Positions 37,104 to 48,722 of a stretch of DNA of 64,000 nucleotides are shown here, one piece after another. Within the stretch, counting starts at the first letter, position 1, and the number at the start of each line of letters is the position of its first letter. Location: positions 4,210,001 to 4,274,000 of the forward strand of contig JAXDDX010000012.1 of the NCBI GenBank assembly GCA_034670405.1. Direction: 5' to 3'. The notes under the pieces are model-generated. The model searched no databases. It saw only the letters and a program-made list of their open reading frames with translations, and was not told the DNA's origin. Made by a program: the position numbers and the translations under genes. The stretch comes from Hoplostethus atlanticus (Eukaryota > Chordata > Actinopteri > Trachichthyiformes > Trachichthyidae).

Positions 37104-37160
37104 CTTCTCTTCTCTTCTCTTCTCTTCTCTTCTCTTCTCTTCTCTTCTCTTCTTCTCTTT
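37104..37160. repeat. (TCTTC)n pentamer array
   Basis: About ten tandem TCTTC units. Confidence 0.95.
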
Positions 37161-37429
37161 CATGCAGTTCTTACAGACATGACAGCGCAGAGGGTGATCC
37201 CAGGTATAGAGGCTCTACAATCCCATCTGATTGGGCCAGAACAAGGAAAGGGGAGGAGCTGTGGCTAAGACTTCTCACCTTGTTGCACATTACTTATCTG
37301 TCCTTCTCTCTCTCACTTATCACCGGGATGGAAAGATAATGGTGCAAGAGATATTCCCCTTCTCCCTCTCCACCTCTCCTTTACCACAAGACAGGTTACA
37401 TCAGATTTTGAAGGATAGTTGGCACTAGA

Positions 37430-37430
<1 letters not shown>

Positions 37431-37503
<73 letters not shown>
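37431..37503. repeat. (TG)n microsatellite
   Basis: About 73 bp of nearly uninterrupted TG. Confidence 0.97.
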
Positions 37504-37507
<4 letters not shown>

Positions 37508-38579
37508 CGTACATGCACGTGTCCTTCCCTGGCTCCTAATCTAATCAATAGTGGAGTAAAAGCACCACCTCCTCAGCAGATAGGATCTATAAAGAAACAA
37601 AGTGAAGTGGAAAACACTGATAACTTCCATTAACTCTTCCACAAACACACTGCTCGGCTTTACTCTGAATGAACTGACCATATAAACACCTCAGCCGAGT
37701 AACAGGCCCCCGGACTGAAGCTTGAACAGTGTTTGTGTTTTTCATTGTATTTTTGATCAGTTAATCCAGTGTAAATTGGATTGTCCCAAATAGTCCAGTG
37801 GAGCGTGTCATTTGCAGCCTTTCTCATAAAATTCTTTGGGCGAGGTTTTGTTCTGGGTTTAGTTTTAGTTTCAATTCCACCAACCCACATAAGCACTTTA
37901 CACATAGGGCACTTTAAAATCTTTCTGACCAAGTGACAAAATAGACATCTGTACTGCAGTTGATGATGAATGAGACTTTTCAGACCAGATGGTGAATATT
38001 CAAGTCATTGTGATTTTTCTTGAAGTGAGGGCATTTGTCCAGGAGTGTGGTACTACTGAGTGAAAGTAGTGGGAATGCTGGAACTGCTTTATGAGCAGTA
38101 AGAAACAGGATACTGACAGAATTTCAAAGTTCTCGCGTGAATCTCTCAATCCTGAAACACACTAACACACTAACTTTTTTTGGTATCTGTTCAATGGGCT
38201 CATTTCTTTCAGGGCAGGTGAAAGAATGCTATAAACAAACCCTAACTTACTATCATGAACCAGTTCAATTGTCCTAACCCACCCATCTTATATCTAGAGT
38301 TTCATTGCACTAAATACCATTGTGCAGTATAAAGGTAATTGGTTTACCTTACCAGCCCTACATCAGTGATTAGTGGGTCAATGAAAAACACACCTATATG
38401 AGCAGGCATGAGGTTAATGTAGTGTCAGTGTAGGTATGCCAGAATACACATTATCACTGATTAACTACTAGACATAAAGAGAGAGGGCTATTAGTGTTCA
38501 GTCACAATGTAATAACTCCCCCATGACTTCATGTGGGAGGCTCTGATATCCAAACATGGGCTGAGATAGAGCAAGAGAG

Positions 38580-38619
<40 letters not shown>

Positions 38620-40055
38620 TTACACTTTAACTAGGCAATAAGGTCAAGCCTCCTGACTCATCAGGTTTGGAGAGAGCTCTTTAGAATCACATTCACAGGC
38701 CTCTCACACCCACAGGACTGACACATAGCGTTGTATCAATCAAAGCAGACCGAGACATGAGGGCACCAGAATAAATGTACCAATACATCAAATCACACGA
38801 GGGTAAGCGAGGGTAAGCGAGGGTAAGAAGTAAGTGTAAACTTGACTTGGCCTCCTAAGCAGACCGCAAAAGAAACAGCCAGCATGTGAAACATTTAGGT
38901 TTAACATATAGAGAGAAAATATGATTAAATGTTGTAGGACAGGTGCAATAGAAAAGACATTCCAGATACTTCTCATAAGTTAAAATGATTTTGATCCATG
39001 GACTTGTTCGCTAAACAGGTTAAAATATCTTTTTAGCCTCGCCCTCCATTATGAAGTGCAACAAGCTGAGGGATTAAAGTCTTTATTAATAATGAGTGTG
39101 TCTTTCTCTAATACATACATACCTTTTGAACATTTGACCAACCACACCCAGCTCTTGATTTGTCGTATTTAGCTAGTTATACAGTATCACTAACTTTGAG
39201 GACGATCAGGAAAGTTGAATTTGAAACTACATTCAGCCATGTTTTGGTTCAGACCTGTATCCAAGTGAGTTCAACAAGCTATGGGTGTTAAAGGGGGTTC
39301 CAGCAAGTCAAGGTGAACAACTTGCATCTCATCATATCCATTGGTAAAACACACTGTATACTTCTTGTATGCTTTCAACATTTCAATATAACAGAGAGAT
39401 GAAAACATTCCTTATGAATTACACGTTCATCACAGTAGCTTTTTACAACGATTAACAGTCTTGGCTCGACTTCTTCAATTGAAAACAGTGCAGGATTTCT
39501 GACTGAGAAACCTTGTGTCCGCCTAGCAACCGAAAGCTCTCTGGGGCCATAAAACCCAGAGCTAATAAGCTATCTCTGTGTGAACTGGCCATTATACTGT
39601 CGCCTCTATTTAGATTTGAGTCTTTAACTGTCACAGATGATGACCAGCCACCCAGCTGGCCTGGTACACCAGAAAACTGCCACTTCCTGATACCTGAACA
39701 AAACAATATACTGTAGCTGACAGTATACTGTCAACCTACATAGCTGACAACCCACTTTTCCCCTAAAAGTCCAATGAATAAAAAAAAACATCTCTGGTTT
39801 TGAGCTGACAATGATAGCAACTGTATTGGATGTGCGTACGAAAGGAAAAGTATGGATTACAGGATGAATTTCACTCATTGTGATGAACAGCAGGCAATCT
39901 GCTCAAATTAAACACGTTACATACAGGCCAAGTAAATTGTTTTTGTTGTTGTTCTTGACATTTTGCCTTAAAATCCAAAGTCACTAAGGGGGATTAATTA
40001 ATTAATTAATTACTAGGGGGATATGAGTTTTGCACCTTCATCCTTCCTGTTAATA

Positions 40056-40069
40056 TCGCCACCTAGTGA
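40056..40069 (-). promoter_or_regulatory. CTCF-like motif
   Basis: Read on the minus strand this is TCACTAGGTGGCGA, which matches the CTCF core CCASYAGRKGGCRS except at its first and last positions. It lies in the hnf4-gpr141 intergenic region. Confidence 0.35.
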
Positions 40070-41419
40070 TAAGTATGAAGGCTATTACTGTCATCAGTAC
40101 TCACCCTCACTTAGTGAACACCGGCAATTAACTCCTTATCACTCAATAAAGGAAATGAAGGTTATCACATGCCTACATGCATCTAATGTTCACATGTAGA
40201 TTGTCAGTGCTCTGCAGAAAGTGAAGATACTTGCTGATTTTCCCAACCAAAATGCATTGCATGTATTTCTATGTATTTTGCAGCAGATATACAATGTCAA
40301 CAGGTGATGAAACCATATGGCGATATCAGCTGTCAATTACAGTAAAAAAGGAAGCATTGGCGATACAATTGTCTAGTACAGTGATGATATGAATAGCTAT
40401 GTTTATGTAGTTTCAGTGGTAGTAACATGAAGTGGAAGTGCTTTATATTGGTGTTTTTTTCAGAGGAGGCTACTGTATTTCCATCTCACTGCTTAGTGAG
40501 CTGCTGTTCTATTGTACTGAACCTGTTACAGATTAAGTTCTAGTACAGAATGTGAAATGGGTTATCCTTTCATCTTTACAGCAGGTGAGCCTATCTTATC
40601 TGTTTCTACAAAATGCTGTCTGTGGACAGAGACGTGAGAACACTATCTCATATAACACACTCAAGAAAAGGCATGTGAAAACATCTCGCAGACTTTGACA
40701 ACCACATACAGTACGTATCCTCCCATCCAACACTACGGTAGCTCTAGTTTTAACACAGTAAGCAGCACTTGAAGTGTGTGTGTGTGCGGCGTACCAGCAA
40801 AATACAAAACCACGTGATTCAGCAGAGCTTATTACCAAACTTCCTTGAGGAACTATGAAAGGTAATCTTCAGTCTCACGCTGCATAAGCAAAATCACAAC
40901 CTGTAGTTCTTGTTGGCCAATGTTAACTTTGGACTCTCTTTCATTCAGTGCACACGTTCAATTTGAGCGACAGGGAGAAGTTTGGCTTACCTGTTTTTCT
41001 GTTTCTGTCTAGGATGTGCATTTATCCAGATGTACACTTGTCCTCCGGGAGTCTAGGCGACACTGGGAACAGGAATATGGTGTTGCGACAACATTCAGAG
41101 GGAAGGTAGGAGAGTTGTGGGGCCTATAATTCATGGAGCGACACATTGGATGGTGCCGCCATAGCCCTGTCATTAGATCGATTTACTAAACAAACTGAAA
41201 GTAGGGTGGGGATGTTAAACAGTAACCCAGTGCCATAAAAACCAAAAGGAATCACCAGGTGTGTGTGTGAGTGTGTGTGTGTTTGTGTGTGTGTGTGTAT
41301 GTGTGTGTGTATACGTAGGGGCCTCCAACAGAACCTTACCAAGGGCAGAAGGTAAGAGATTCAAGGGGTTTGAGGTAATGTTTCACAAAATAATAGGGAA
41401 ATAGTAACAGTTTTAGACA

Positions 41420-41425
41420 TTTATT
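41420..41425 (-). terminator. candidate poly(A) signal for gpr141
   Basis: AATAAA on the minus strand, about 525 bp past the gpr141 stop codon. Confidence 0.3.
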
Positions 41426-41625
41426 TCTCTTCTCAACAGCACCTGAACACTTGAAGTGTTGGGAAATACAACGAATTATATATGTAACATAGTTTTTTCA
41501 TTTTCCATCACATTTCTTACTTTATGTCCTCACACGTTCGATGAAAATGAGTTAACAAATAAACTAAATCCACAATCTGATATCATTCATTCCAAGCCTG
41601 AACTCTGTGTTGTATTTATAAAAGA

Positions 41626-41639
41626 CCAGCAGATGGCAG
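41626..41639 (+). promoter_or_regulatory. CTCF-like motif (exact core)
   Basis: CCAGCAGATGGCAG fits CCASYAGRKGGCRS at every position. It lies in the probable gpr141 3'UTR and points away from the minus-strand motif at 40056-40069. Confidence 0.45.
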
Positions 41640-41951
41640 TCATGGTATTTAAGAATCCATTCCTTTCAAGTCAAAAAGAAAGACCGTCTCTCCAAACTTC
41701 CAAACACTTCCTATGTGTATTTTGATTAGTTTTTGGTAGAATAAAAAACAATAATGATAGCAACCCTTTTCAAACATGTCTTCCAAATGGTTCCAAAAAA
41801 AGAAATGCTTCAAAGAGTTAAGTCCTGAATTTGATGCTTTTCACATGAAGCCTTCCCAGAAAGTGAGGCAATGCCCAAATGCTCTATCTTTGTTCTGTCC
41901 CTGTGTCTCTCACTCTCTCTCACACACACATATACACACTACCCACAGTTT

Positions 41952-42911
41952 TCACGCGCTTTGTCCTCGGTAGCACATGTAGCAGGATCCCCTCCCTACA
42001 AAGGTGAGCATATCCAAACAGCTCAAACTGGTCATACTCAGAAACACCTCATTGACTACCTGCAGCTTGAGGTGTTCTATGTAATACAGCCGAAAGATGT
42101 GGTAGGGAATGAAGCACACCATCATGATCAGGGCAAAGCACAGACTCTTCAGCTGAGCCCAGAACACTTGCTGTGAGGTCCATTCCCGACCATACTTCCT
42201 GTATAAAATTAGCAGGACGTTAGCTTGGAGGGCCATCAGCACGGTGGCCACCACGATGATCAACACGCTCGTAGTGTAATTGAACGCCTTGACAGCGTAC
42301 TCCTTCTCTATGCTCTTGCCAAACTGGAAACACTGTGTGTCTGTGTCTTGCATTTCATATGAGCTGTTGCTATTGTTGTTGTCCCAGCTCTTGTTTATCT
42401 CTTCTTGTTTGCCGTAGCAAAAATGAACGACGCAAGGGACCACGACAGCCACCACCATCCACACTGCGACACTCATAACCAGTGCGTGTAGCTTCCGGTA
42501 GAACTCCGCCTGCCCAGTTTTGCGGTAGAACATCAGCAAGCGTGTGACGAGGATGATCACGTAGAATAAAAAAGCCATGTACATGTGGATGTGGATCATG
42601 GCACTGACGATTTTGCACCATCCAAGGCCCAGGCCCCAGCGATGAGTAGCATAGTAGTAAATCCTGAAGGGTACAGTGAGGAGGAAGAGGAAGTGGGTGA
42701 AGATGAGGTTGAGTACAGCAATGATGGTGATGGATCTCATGTTGGACTGGATAATGTGCATCATCAGCGCTATGCCGATGGTACTGCTGATCAGAACCAC
42801 AGAGTAGATCATCAGAAGGACCATGTGGTGATCCTCTGGCGTCTGGGTGGTGGACATCGGTTCGTCTTCGAGGCTTGGGGTCATGGTGTAGGAAGTCAGG
42901 TTTGGAGTCAT
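41952..42911 (-). CDS. gpr141: GPR141-like class A G-protein-coupled receptor
   Basis: This is an orphan seven-transmembrane receptor of the plasma membrane, close in length to human GPR141 (about 305 residues). The reading gives 319 residues from the ATG at 42911. An in-frame ATG at 42962 would add 17, but an acceptor (TTTCTTCAG before 42940) suggests that segment is intron. TM1 to TM7 are clear. Hallmarks shared with GPR141 are IHMYMAFLFYVIILVTR at TM3 (VTR in place of DRY), EFYRKLHALV in loop 2, VFWAQLKSLCFALIMMVCFI before and in TM6, and NEVFLSMTSLSCLDML in TM7 (no NPxxY). Cys in WCK after TM2 and in TQCFQF of loop 2 can form the usual disulfide. The N-terminus has an NLT sequon, and loop 2 is Asn/Ser-rich. 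The C-tail is short, ending CYMCYRGQSA. A probable 5'UTR exon lies upstream. Confidence 0.9.
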   Translation of the reverse strand: MTPNLTSYTMTPSLEDEPMSTTQTPEDHHMVLLMIYSVVLISSTIGIALMMHIIQSNMRSITIIAVLNLIFTHFLFLLTVPFRIYYYATHRWGLGLGWCKIVSAMIHIHMYMAFLFYVIILVTRLLMFYRKTGQAEFYRKLHALVMSVAVWMVVAVVVPCVVHFCYGKQEEINKSWDNNNSNSSYEMQDTDTQCFQFGKSIEKEYAVKAFNYTTSVLIIVVATVLMALQANVLLILYRKYGREWTSQQVFWAQLKSLCFALIMMVCFIPYHIFRLYYIEHLKLQVVNEVFLSMTSLSCLDMLTFVGRGSCYMCYRGQSA

Positions 42912-43430
42912 GTTGAAGGGGAGCGTAGCCCGGTTTTCCACTGAAGAAATCTTAAATTGCAATTAAGAAAGAGAAAGAGTGAAATTGGGGAAGTGGTCAG
43001 AGAAACCTGATGGAAGGGGAAAGAACGATAGAGAAATAGATCTAGAAATAGGGGAAGGGGATTTGCAATAGAAAGAACAAGAAGGAAGGAAGAAAGAATT
43101 GGCCTGGGATAATGTGATCAAAACCTGTCTGATATCACCTATGTATCACTACTTAGGCAAGAATTCATCTCCGTAGCCCGCACTATAATTACATACCTCA
43201 GAACAACCCAGATCAAGACATTAACCCGTGACACAATCATAGTCTCCAGTGGTGTCTCACATATCTCATGTATAAGATATATATTACTTATATTACAGCA
43301 TTTTTTTATTGCAAAGTCTTAAAATGAGCCTAGATGCCAGTTTAATCACTGAGGAGCTGACAGAGTGATGCTGCAATGGAAACTGCATCATTGATGAACA
43401 GGTAGTCAAAACGAGAGAATATGCACTTAC

Positions 43431-43560
43431 CTTTTGGCGAAAGAAGAACACGCCGTGGAGCGTCAATGTGTGAGCTGGTGCTGGAAAGCTGGTGTGTTTC
43501 AGAGTGGGTGTACTTGCCTCCTCTAGACTACATAAAACGACTCAAGTTTTCACAGTGTTG
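43431..43560 (-). other. gpr141: probable 5'UTR exon of gpr141
   Basis: On the minus strand a strong donor, GCCAAAAG followed by GTAAGTGC, has its exon edge at 43431. It would splice to the acceptor before 42940 in the coding exon, giving an intron of about 490 bp. The upstream limit is not visible, so 43560 is approximate. Confidence 0.5.
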
Positions 43561-45574
43561 GTGAGTGTGTGAAAGAGGCGTATGTTTGAGATGGTGTTAA
43601 CCAGAATATGTTGGTGTGAGTGTGAGTGTGAGTGTGTTTCTGCGTGCAGGCGTGTGTGAGGACCTACACTCTCCCCTGCAAGCTTTGTGTTGATAAATTT
43701 GAATTCAGGAAAACAAACTGTTTGTGTTTTTTTCGGAAACCACGGTCTGGTTTTGCATATTGTATGTGTGTGTGTTTGTGTGCGTGTTTGTGCGCTTATG
43801 TGCGTATCAGAGACAGGATATGGTCGCAAAACCCATAGCACCATAACCACCGAGATGTCTGCTTCCTGTTTCTGGACATCTCTCTACACACACCAATTAC
43901 TAGGTTGACATTGTTTGCTTTAGAGTTAACACTCGAAAAGTGAAAGGAGTTCGGGGGTCTAAGAGAAGGCCATCAAGGAATTAATTGAATTAATTTCTAT
44001 ACACCGATACACAGATTATGATGTGCCATCTAAAGTGAGTGCCTGTTTGGAAACATGGCTTGGATGTTAGAGGAAAGAGGTGGGTGAGCATGGGGTATGT
44101 CTGTGGGGTTATCAAGTGGGGACCCGATCTCCCTCCCAGACACCTCCAGAAAGCTAAACAGTAAATTCTGGTGTCCCAGATCCCCACCATCTACACCCAC
44201 TCTCCACACCGATCAGACCTATAGACATCTACACCACAACTACACTACCCTGACACTGTACTTACACTGAAGCTTACACTACTACTAGGCCTGTACACAG
44301 GGGTGCTGCCATGATGATCTATCTTACTATAGTCCTTTCTGGATGGACTGTCCAGATTATATAATAATGTATAAATGCAACATGAGTCACAATTACTATT
44401 TCAGAATCTCATGACAGAAACATGAGTGTGTAAGACCATCATTAATACATTATTAAAAACATTAAATAAAACATTCAAACACTCAGGATCACTTTATACC
44501 TAATTTGAATGAAGGTTAAACACCATCTGCATCCTAAGAGGAAACCACTGATACGTGTTTTAGTGATACATAGATAGATATACTAGAGATATACTGTAGA
44601 TATGTCTTATTGGCCAGGGCCCACAGGATCTTAGACTTTCTCAGCCTCTCACCCAGGTACCCATCGAATTGTATAGTCATATGTGGATCTCTGGTCATGT
44701 GAGCTGATCTGGGTCCTCTTTATTTGTGAAATAGTTCACTCAACTTAATCTGCAAACACAAACCTTTATAATATACATTTATCACATACAGTAATAGCTT
44801 ATAGTTGCATACAAATATGGACTATTCAATAAAATAAAACACTGATTCATATTTTTCTGCAAACATCATTCGTTTGCATTGGTGGACAAAGGTCTCTACC
44901 CACCTTTAATTCTACCACATCACTGATCCTGAGGTATGGTTTAACAAATCAGGCAGTAAACTAGTGCTTATTTGCCAAACAGGACATATAGTGACAGAGC
45001 AGAAAGCCAGTATCTTTTAAGTTAACCAGGCTATTACCTCTGCTCAAAGTAATGACTGATTCAAAGGAGAAGTGAGAGAGAATGTGGCATTGCCAACCGT
45101 GATATGGAAAAAAATCTCCCCTGTGAAAACCTAATGATAGTACCTAATGATTTTTCTACTGTAACTCACGCACTACATTTGGTGCTGCAGTGAACGGGTG
45201 ATTGCACAGGCCTCGGAAAGAAAAAAAATGGAGGCAAGACATCATGTAACATAACATTGTTTGCCATATACAGACAGCAATTGGTTCAATTAAGAAGTAA
45301 ATATCAAAGGGGTCTGTGTTTCTTAAGGATAGCTTTATGATAAACGTCTCTGAAATACCCGATACTAAGAAGCACACAGGAAGTCCCTTGCCTTCACAGC
45401 TTTGTTCTCACCCTGACCACAGAGCAAGATGTCACCGTTTGTCACATTTTTTTTAAGTCTATGGTGCATAGTTGATATTCTAGATAAGTTGGCCAATAAT
45501 TCTAACAGTTATCTAGTTATGTCCCATTGCCTGATAAAGATCCCTACTGACAGTTTCTCACCTCTCAACAGTTA

Positions 45575-45735
45575 TTTTTATTTTAAATGTTTCAGGGAAG
45601 GTTGACTAAGCACATCCCTGCTTCACATTCATACAGTTCCACGGATGCACACCTAGGAGCTGCCCAGTGTAACCACAGCCTGCTACTGTTGACCTTGAGC
45701 AGCTCTACTGGAGCAGTTGAAGGTTACGTGCATGG
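45575..45735 (+). repeat. interspersed repeat, third copy of the 19713 family
   Basis: It contains TTTCAGGGAAGGTTGACTAA, then CCCTGCTTCACATTCATACA and GACCTTGAGCAGCTCTACTG. The blocks fall in the same order as at 28007-28165, with more divergence. Confidence 0.5.
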
Positions 45736-45836
45736 CTGAGGGGGTTTTCTCATGCACTATCCCCGCACAGTGTTTCTGAGCCAGGGCTACTATCACCTCG
45801 ATATACAAACACACAACGCAATAACCACAATGGAAC

Positions 45837-45842
45837 TTTATT
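45837..45842 (-). terminator. pign: candidate poly(A) signal for pign
   Basis: AATAAA on the minus strand. If used, the 3'UTR would be about 770-800 nt and would include the duplicated exon segment at 46339-46560. Confidence 0.3.
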
Positions 45843-46255
45843 TAATTCCATAGCGTGATGGCCTGGTTACAATAAGTTCAACACTCATCCCCGTTTTTCA
45901 TTTGACTATAAGACTATTGGTACACACCCAGTCACAACGAAGTAAAAACACACATCCCGCCTCTTAATAACCTAAACAAACAAGGTTCAGGCCGCTATAC
46001 TGGATATAACATAACATACTTTCATTTACAAAGTTATCATTCTTTGGTAGATCAAGTATACTTCATTGGTTAACACAAACATTTCAGAGTCTCAATGTAC
46101 TTGTATAAAACTAGAATTACAGCGCATATAGACAAATATGGAGTGCTAAAAATAGTTTTCATAGCTTATTGTACTCGTTAAATAACAGCAGAAATGCCAA
46201 CAGAATCGCATCTAATAGTCAAATAAATAAACATTATATTGTTTGACATGTTGTT

Positions 46256-46274
46256 GCACACGCACGCGCACGCG

Positions 46275-46325
<51 letters not shown>
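46256..46325. repeat. (CA)n with alternating CG/CA start
   Basis: It opens with CACACGCACGCGCACGCGCA and passes into about 25 pure CA units. The tract is strictly alternating purine-pyrimidine, which favours Z-DNA. It bounds the pign exon duplication on its left. Confidence 0.95.
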
Positions 46326-46326
<1 letters not shown>

Positions 46327-46338
46327 ACTTCAGTGGGT

Positions 46339-46559
46339 GACCGCACATACAGTATAACACTGTAAAGAAACGTGTGTGTGTTAAAATACCTTCCACATCA
46401 TCAGCCCTCCCATGATGAAGGGGTTGAAGACGGTGAGGAAGCAGTAGACAGACGCAGGGTCAAAACTGGACAGAGGGAGAGAAAAGAGGAGTGACCACAG
46501 ATGGACAGACGGACGAAAAGAGGCCCTCACATACAGCGGAAAGGGTCAAAACATACAAT

Positions 46560-46560
<1 letters not shown>
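46339..46560 (-). pseudogene. pign: duplicated pign exon segment lying past the stop codon
   Basis: This 222-bp block matches 47909-48130 with only two base differences seen (near 46376 and 46501) at a constant offset of 1570 bp. It contains a full copy of the 76-bp exon (46465-46390, acceptor CTGTCCAG and donor GTATTT intact) plus both intron flanks. It lies downstream of the pign stop at 46610 and so cannot add to the normal protein. CACACCACTTCAG occurs on both sides, at about 46320-46332 and 46601-46613. Confidence 0.93.
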
Positions 46561-46590
<30 letters not shown>

Positions 46591-46609
46591 CACACACACA
46601 CACACCACT

Positions 46610-48690
46610 TCAGGGAAAGTGCATCTTGCGTCTCCGCCACAAGGTGAGTCTGCGTGAGGTGAGGATGTGTGTTACCACGCTGAGCAGCATCAGGAAGATG
46701 GTCATAGACATCACTATCACATAGTGGCTGATACTGCAAGACACAGAAACAGGTTCAACTGTGTGTGTGTGTGTGTGTGTGTTTTAGCTGGGTCAGATTA
46801 TTATGAGACATATAAACCATGTATTATTATATTAACTTACCTGGTGCCAATGTCCAACCAACTCCCATAGTCCTGAACCAGGAAGAAAAAGTGCTGAGGA
46901 GAGAGAGGAGAAAACACTGAGTTGACAATCAATGCAACTTTAATGTCCCCTATCGAACAACTACACTGACTTTTTGGGAAATTGTCTCGTTGGTCAAGTT
47001 ACCATTTCCATGTTACGATAGCAGTACCAGCAAAATTATCTCTTGTGTCTCTGGTAGATTTCTCTGTCCTGTGTAGATGCTAACAAGTTAGCATACAGTA
47101 GCTTAAGTGCCTTTAGGCAACTAGCATTATCTAACGTGAAAAGATAGACCTTTTAGTAATCTAGGGTTGGTGTTGTTTTTTTCTGTCAATCCTCTCATCA
47201 CATAAAGGCCAAGTTGACCAACAGGAAAATTTCCCAAAAAATTGCAGAGAATAGCAATAGCAGAGTATTTCTTCTGAACCAGAAACACAGGAAGCGCCTT
47301 ACCAGAGCCATCAAATCAGAGATGACCAGGACGATGAGAAACAAACTAGAAAACCAAGGAGAGAGAGATAGAGAAAGAAGAAGAAAAGCATCATGAGCAA
47401 GGTCTTTGGTATTGAAGCAGCAGCAACAGTTTTACACAACACATTTACACCCCTGTTCACAAACCACACGTTGCAGTTTACATTTACTGGACTTGCACCA
47501 GCCCAACAACCTCACTGAGTACAGAGTTGATGGTTTGTTGTATTGGCTCAAATATGTTGGGTTAACTAAGTCACACCATTTTGGGTGTGATCAGCAGGGA
47601 GTTACCTTCTTGATGAGAGCTGCGTTGCCACTTGGATGGTCTCAAATGTACACATTACTATTATAAATGGAATGATAACCTGCAGAAGACAGGACATTTA
47701 AGATTTAATGAAGAAAGCCAGGGAAATGTAAAAAAAAGACTGTTACTTAGAAGTAAAAAGACAAAGTCATGGCTGGAGAGAGTCAATATAGCACCAGAGG
47801 AGATAGTGACTATTTCAGGCAGCCATACATATGAACAGATGATGGTTAGCCACAAAACAGAAGAGATCTTCACATCCTCAGCAATTTTCTAAGCTGGGTG
47901 GGGGGAGGGACCGCACATACAGTATAACACTGTAAAAAAACGTGTGTGTGTTAAAATACCTTCCACATCATCAGCCCTCCCATGATGAAGGGGTTGAAGA
48001 CGGTGAGGAAGCAGTAGACAGACGCAGGGTCAAAACTGGACAGAGGGAGAGAAAAGAGGAGTGACCACAGACGGACAGACGGACGAAAAGAGGCCCTCAC
48101 ATACAGCGGAAAGGGTCAAAACATACAATACACACACACACACATATACAAACCTGTTAATGGAAGCTATGTTCCCTGTGCCAAAGAAAGCAGTTATTAT
48201 GAAGAACACCTGAAGAAGACATCTCGTTAAGGAAAGAGCCAATCCTATGTTAGAGTTAGATCAGAGAAATGTGGTGTAACTATGCAGTCTCACGCTGGCT
48301 CACCTATGATTAATGTGTATAGTATTGCTCAACATTCAATCAGTTAATCATTTCTAATTTCAAGTTAACAGATATTGTACCTCAACATTTTTAAGAGCAA
48401 AGCTAACAGATGGATATGGCTTAACTGGCTTTACACAGCCAGATTCTATCTACTGCCCCTACCAGACCTACGCCAAATAGTATTTGCAAATTCCTACAGC
48501 TAGTACAGAACGCTGCTGCTAGGATTTTTTTTAAATGTATTTGTATGTGTGCTACATCACCCCAACTGTTGCAACAACAACAACAACAAGGATACAAAAA
48601 AATAAGATCTCCTGATGTCGTCCAACTTCAGCTGTCGGATCCTGGTAATGTCAATGTTCTCGGAGAAGTCAATGGTGGAAAGCTAGAAAT

Positions 48691-48722
<32 letters not shown>

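Larger units (their letters stand above)
36990..40990. other. hnf4 upstream region
   Basis: No coding exon was recognised. It contains (TCTTC)n at 37104-37160, (TG)n at 37431-37503, (GA)n at 38574-38618, a triple 10-bp repeat GAGGGTAAGC at about 38799-38826 and a TTAA-rich run near 39995. A good donor on the minus strand (AAACAG then GTAAGCC, exon edge at plus 40992) could close a 5'UTR exon of hnf4, because the first coding exon begins with an acceptor and only two bases before the ATG. This is unproven. Confidence 0.4.
42970..46255. other. gpr141-pign intergenic region
   Basis: Apart from the probable gpr141 5'UTR exon, no gene is seen. It holds a copy of the 19713 repeat family at about 45575-45735 and a 19-bp motif at 43736-43754 shared with 36844. 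AATAAA on the minus strand at 45842-45837 is a plausible pign poly(A) signal. The rest is AT-rich and featureless to me. Confidence 0.5.

Noticed and set aside
42585-42944. 119-residue acidic plus-strand frame inside gpr141
   Set aside because: It is a shadow of the GPCR coding strand with no domain of its own.
46390-46465. Considering the distal exon copy as a true alternative final pign exon
   Set aside because: It follows a normal stop codon that matches the length of known PIGN, and no donor is visible in the last exon to splice to it.
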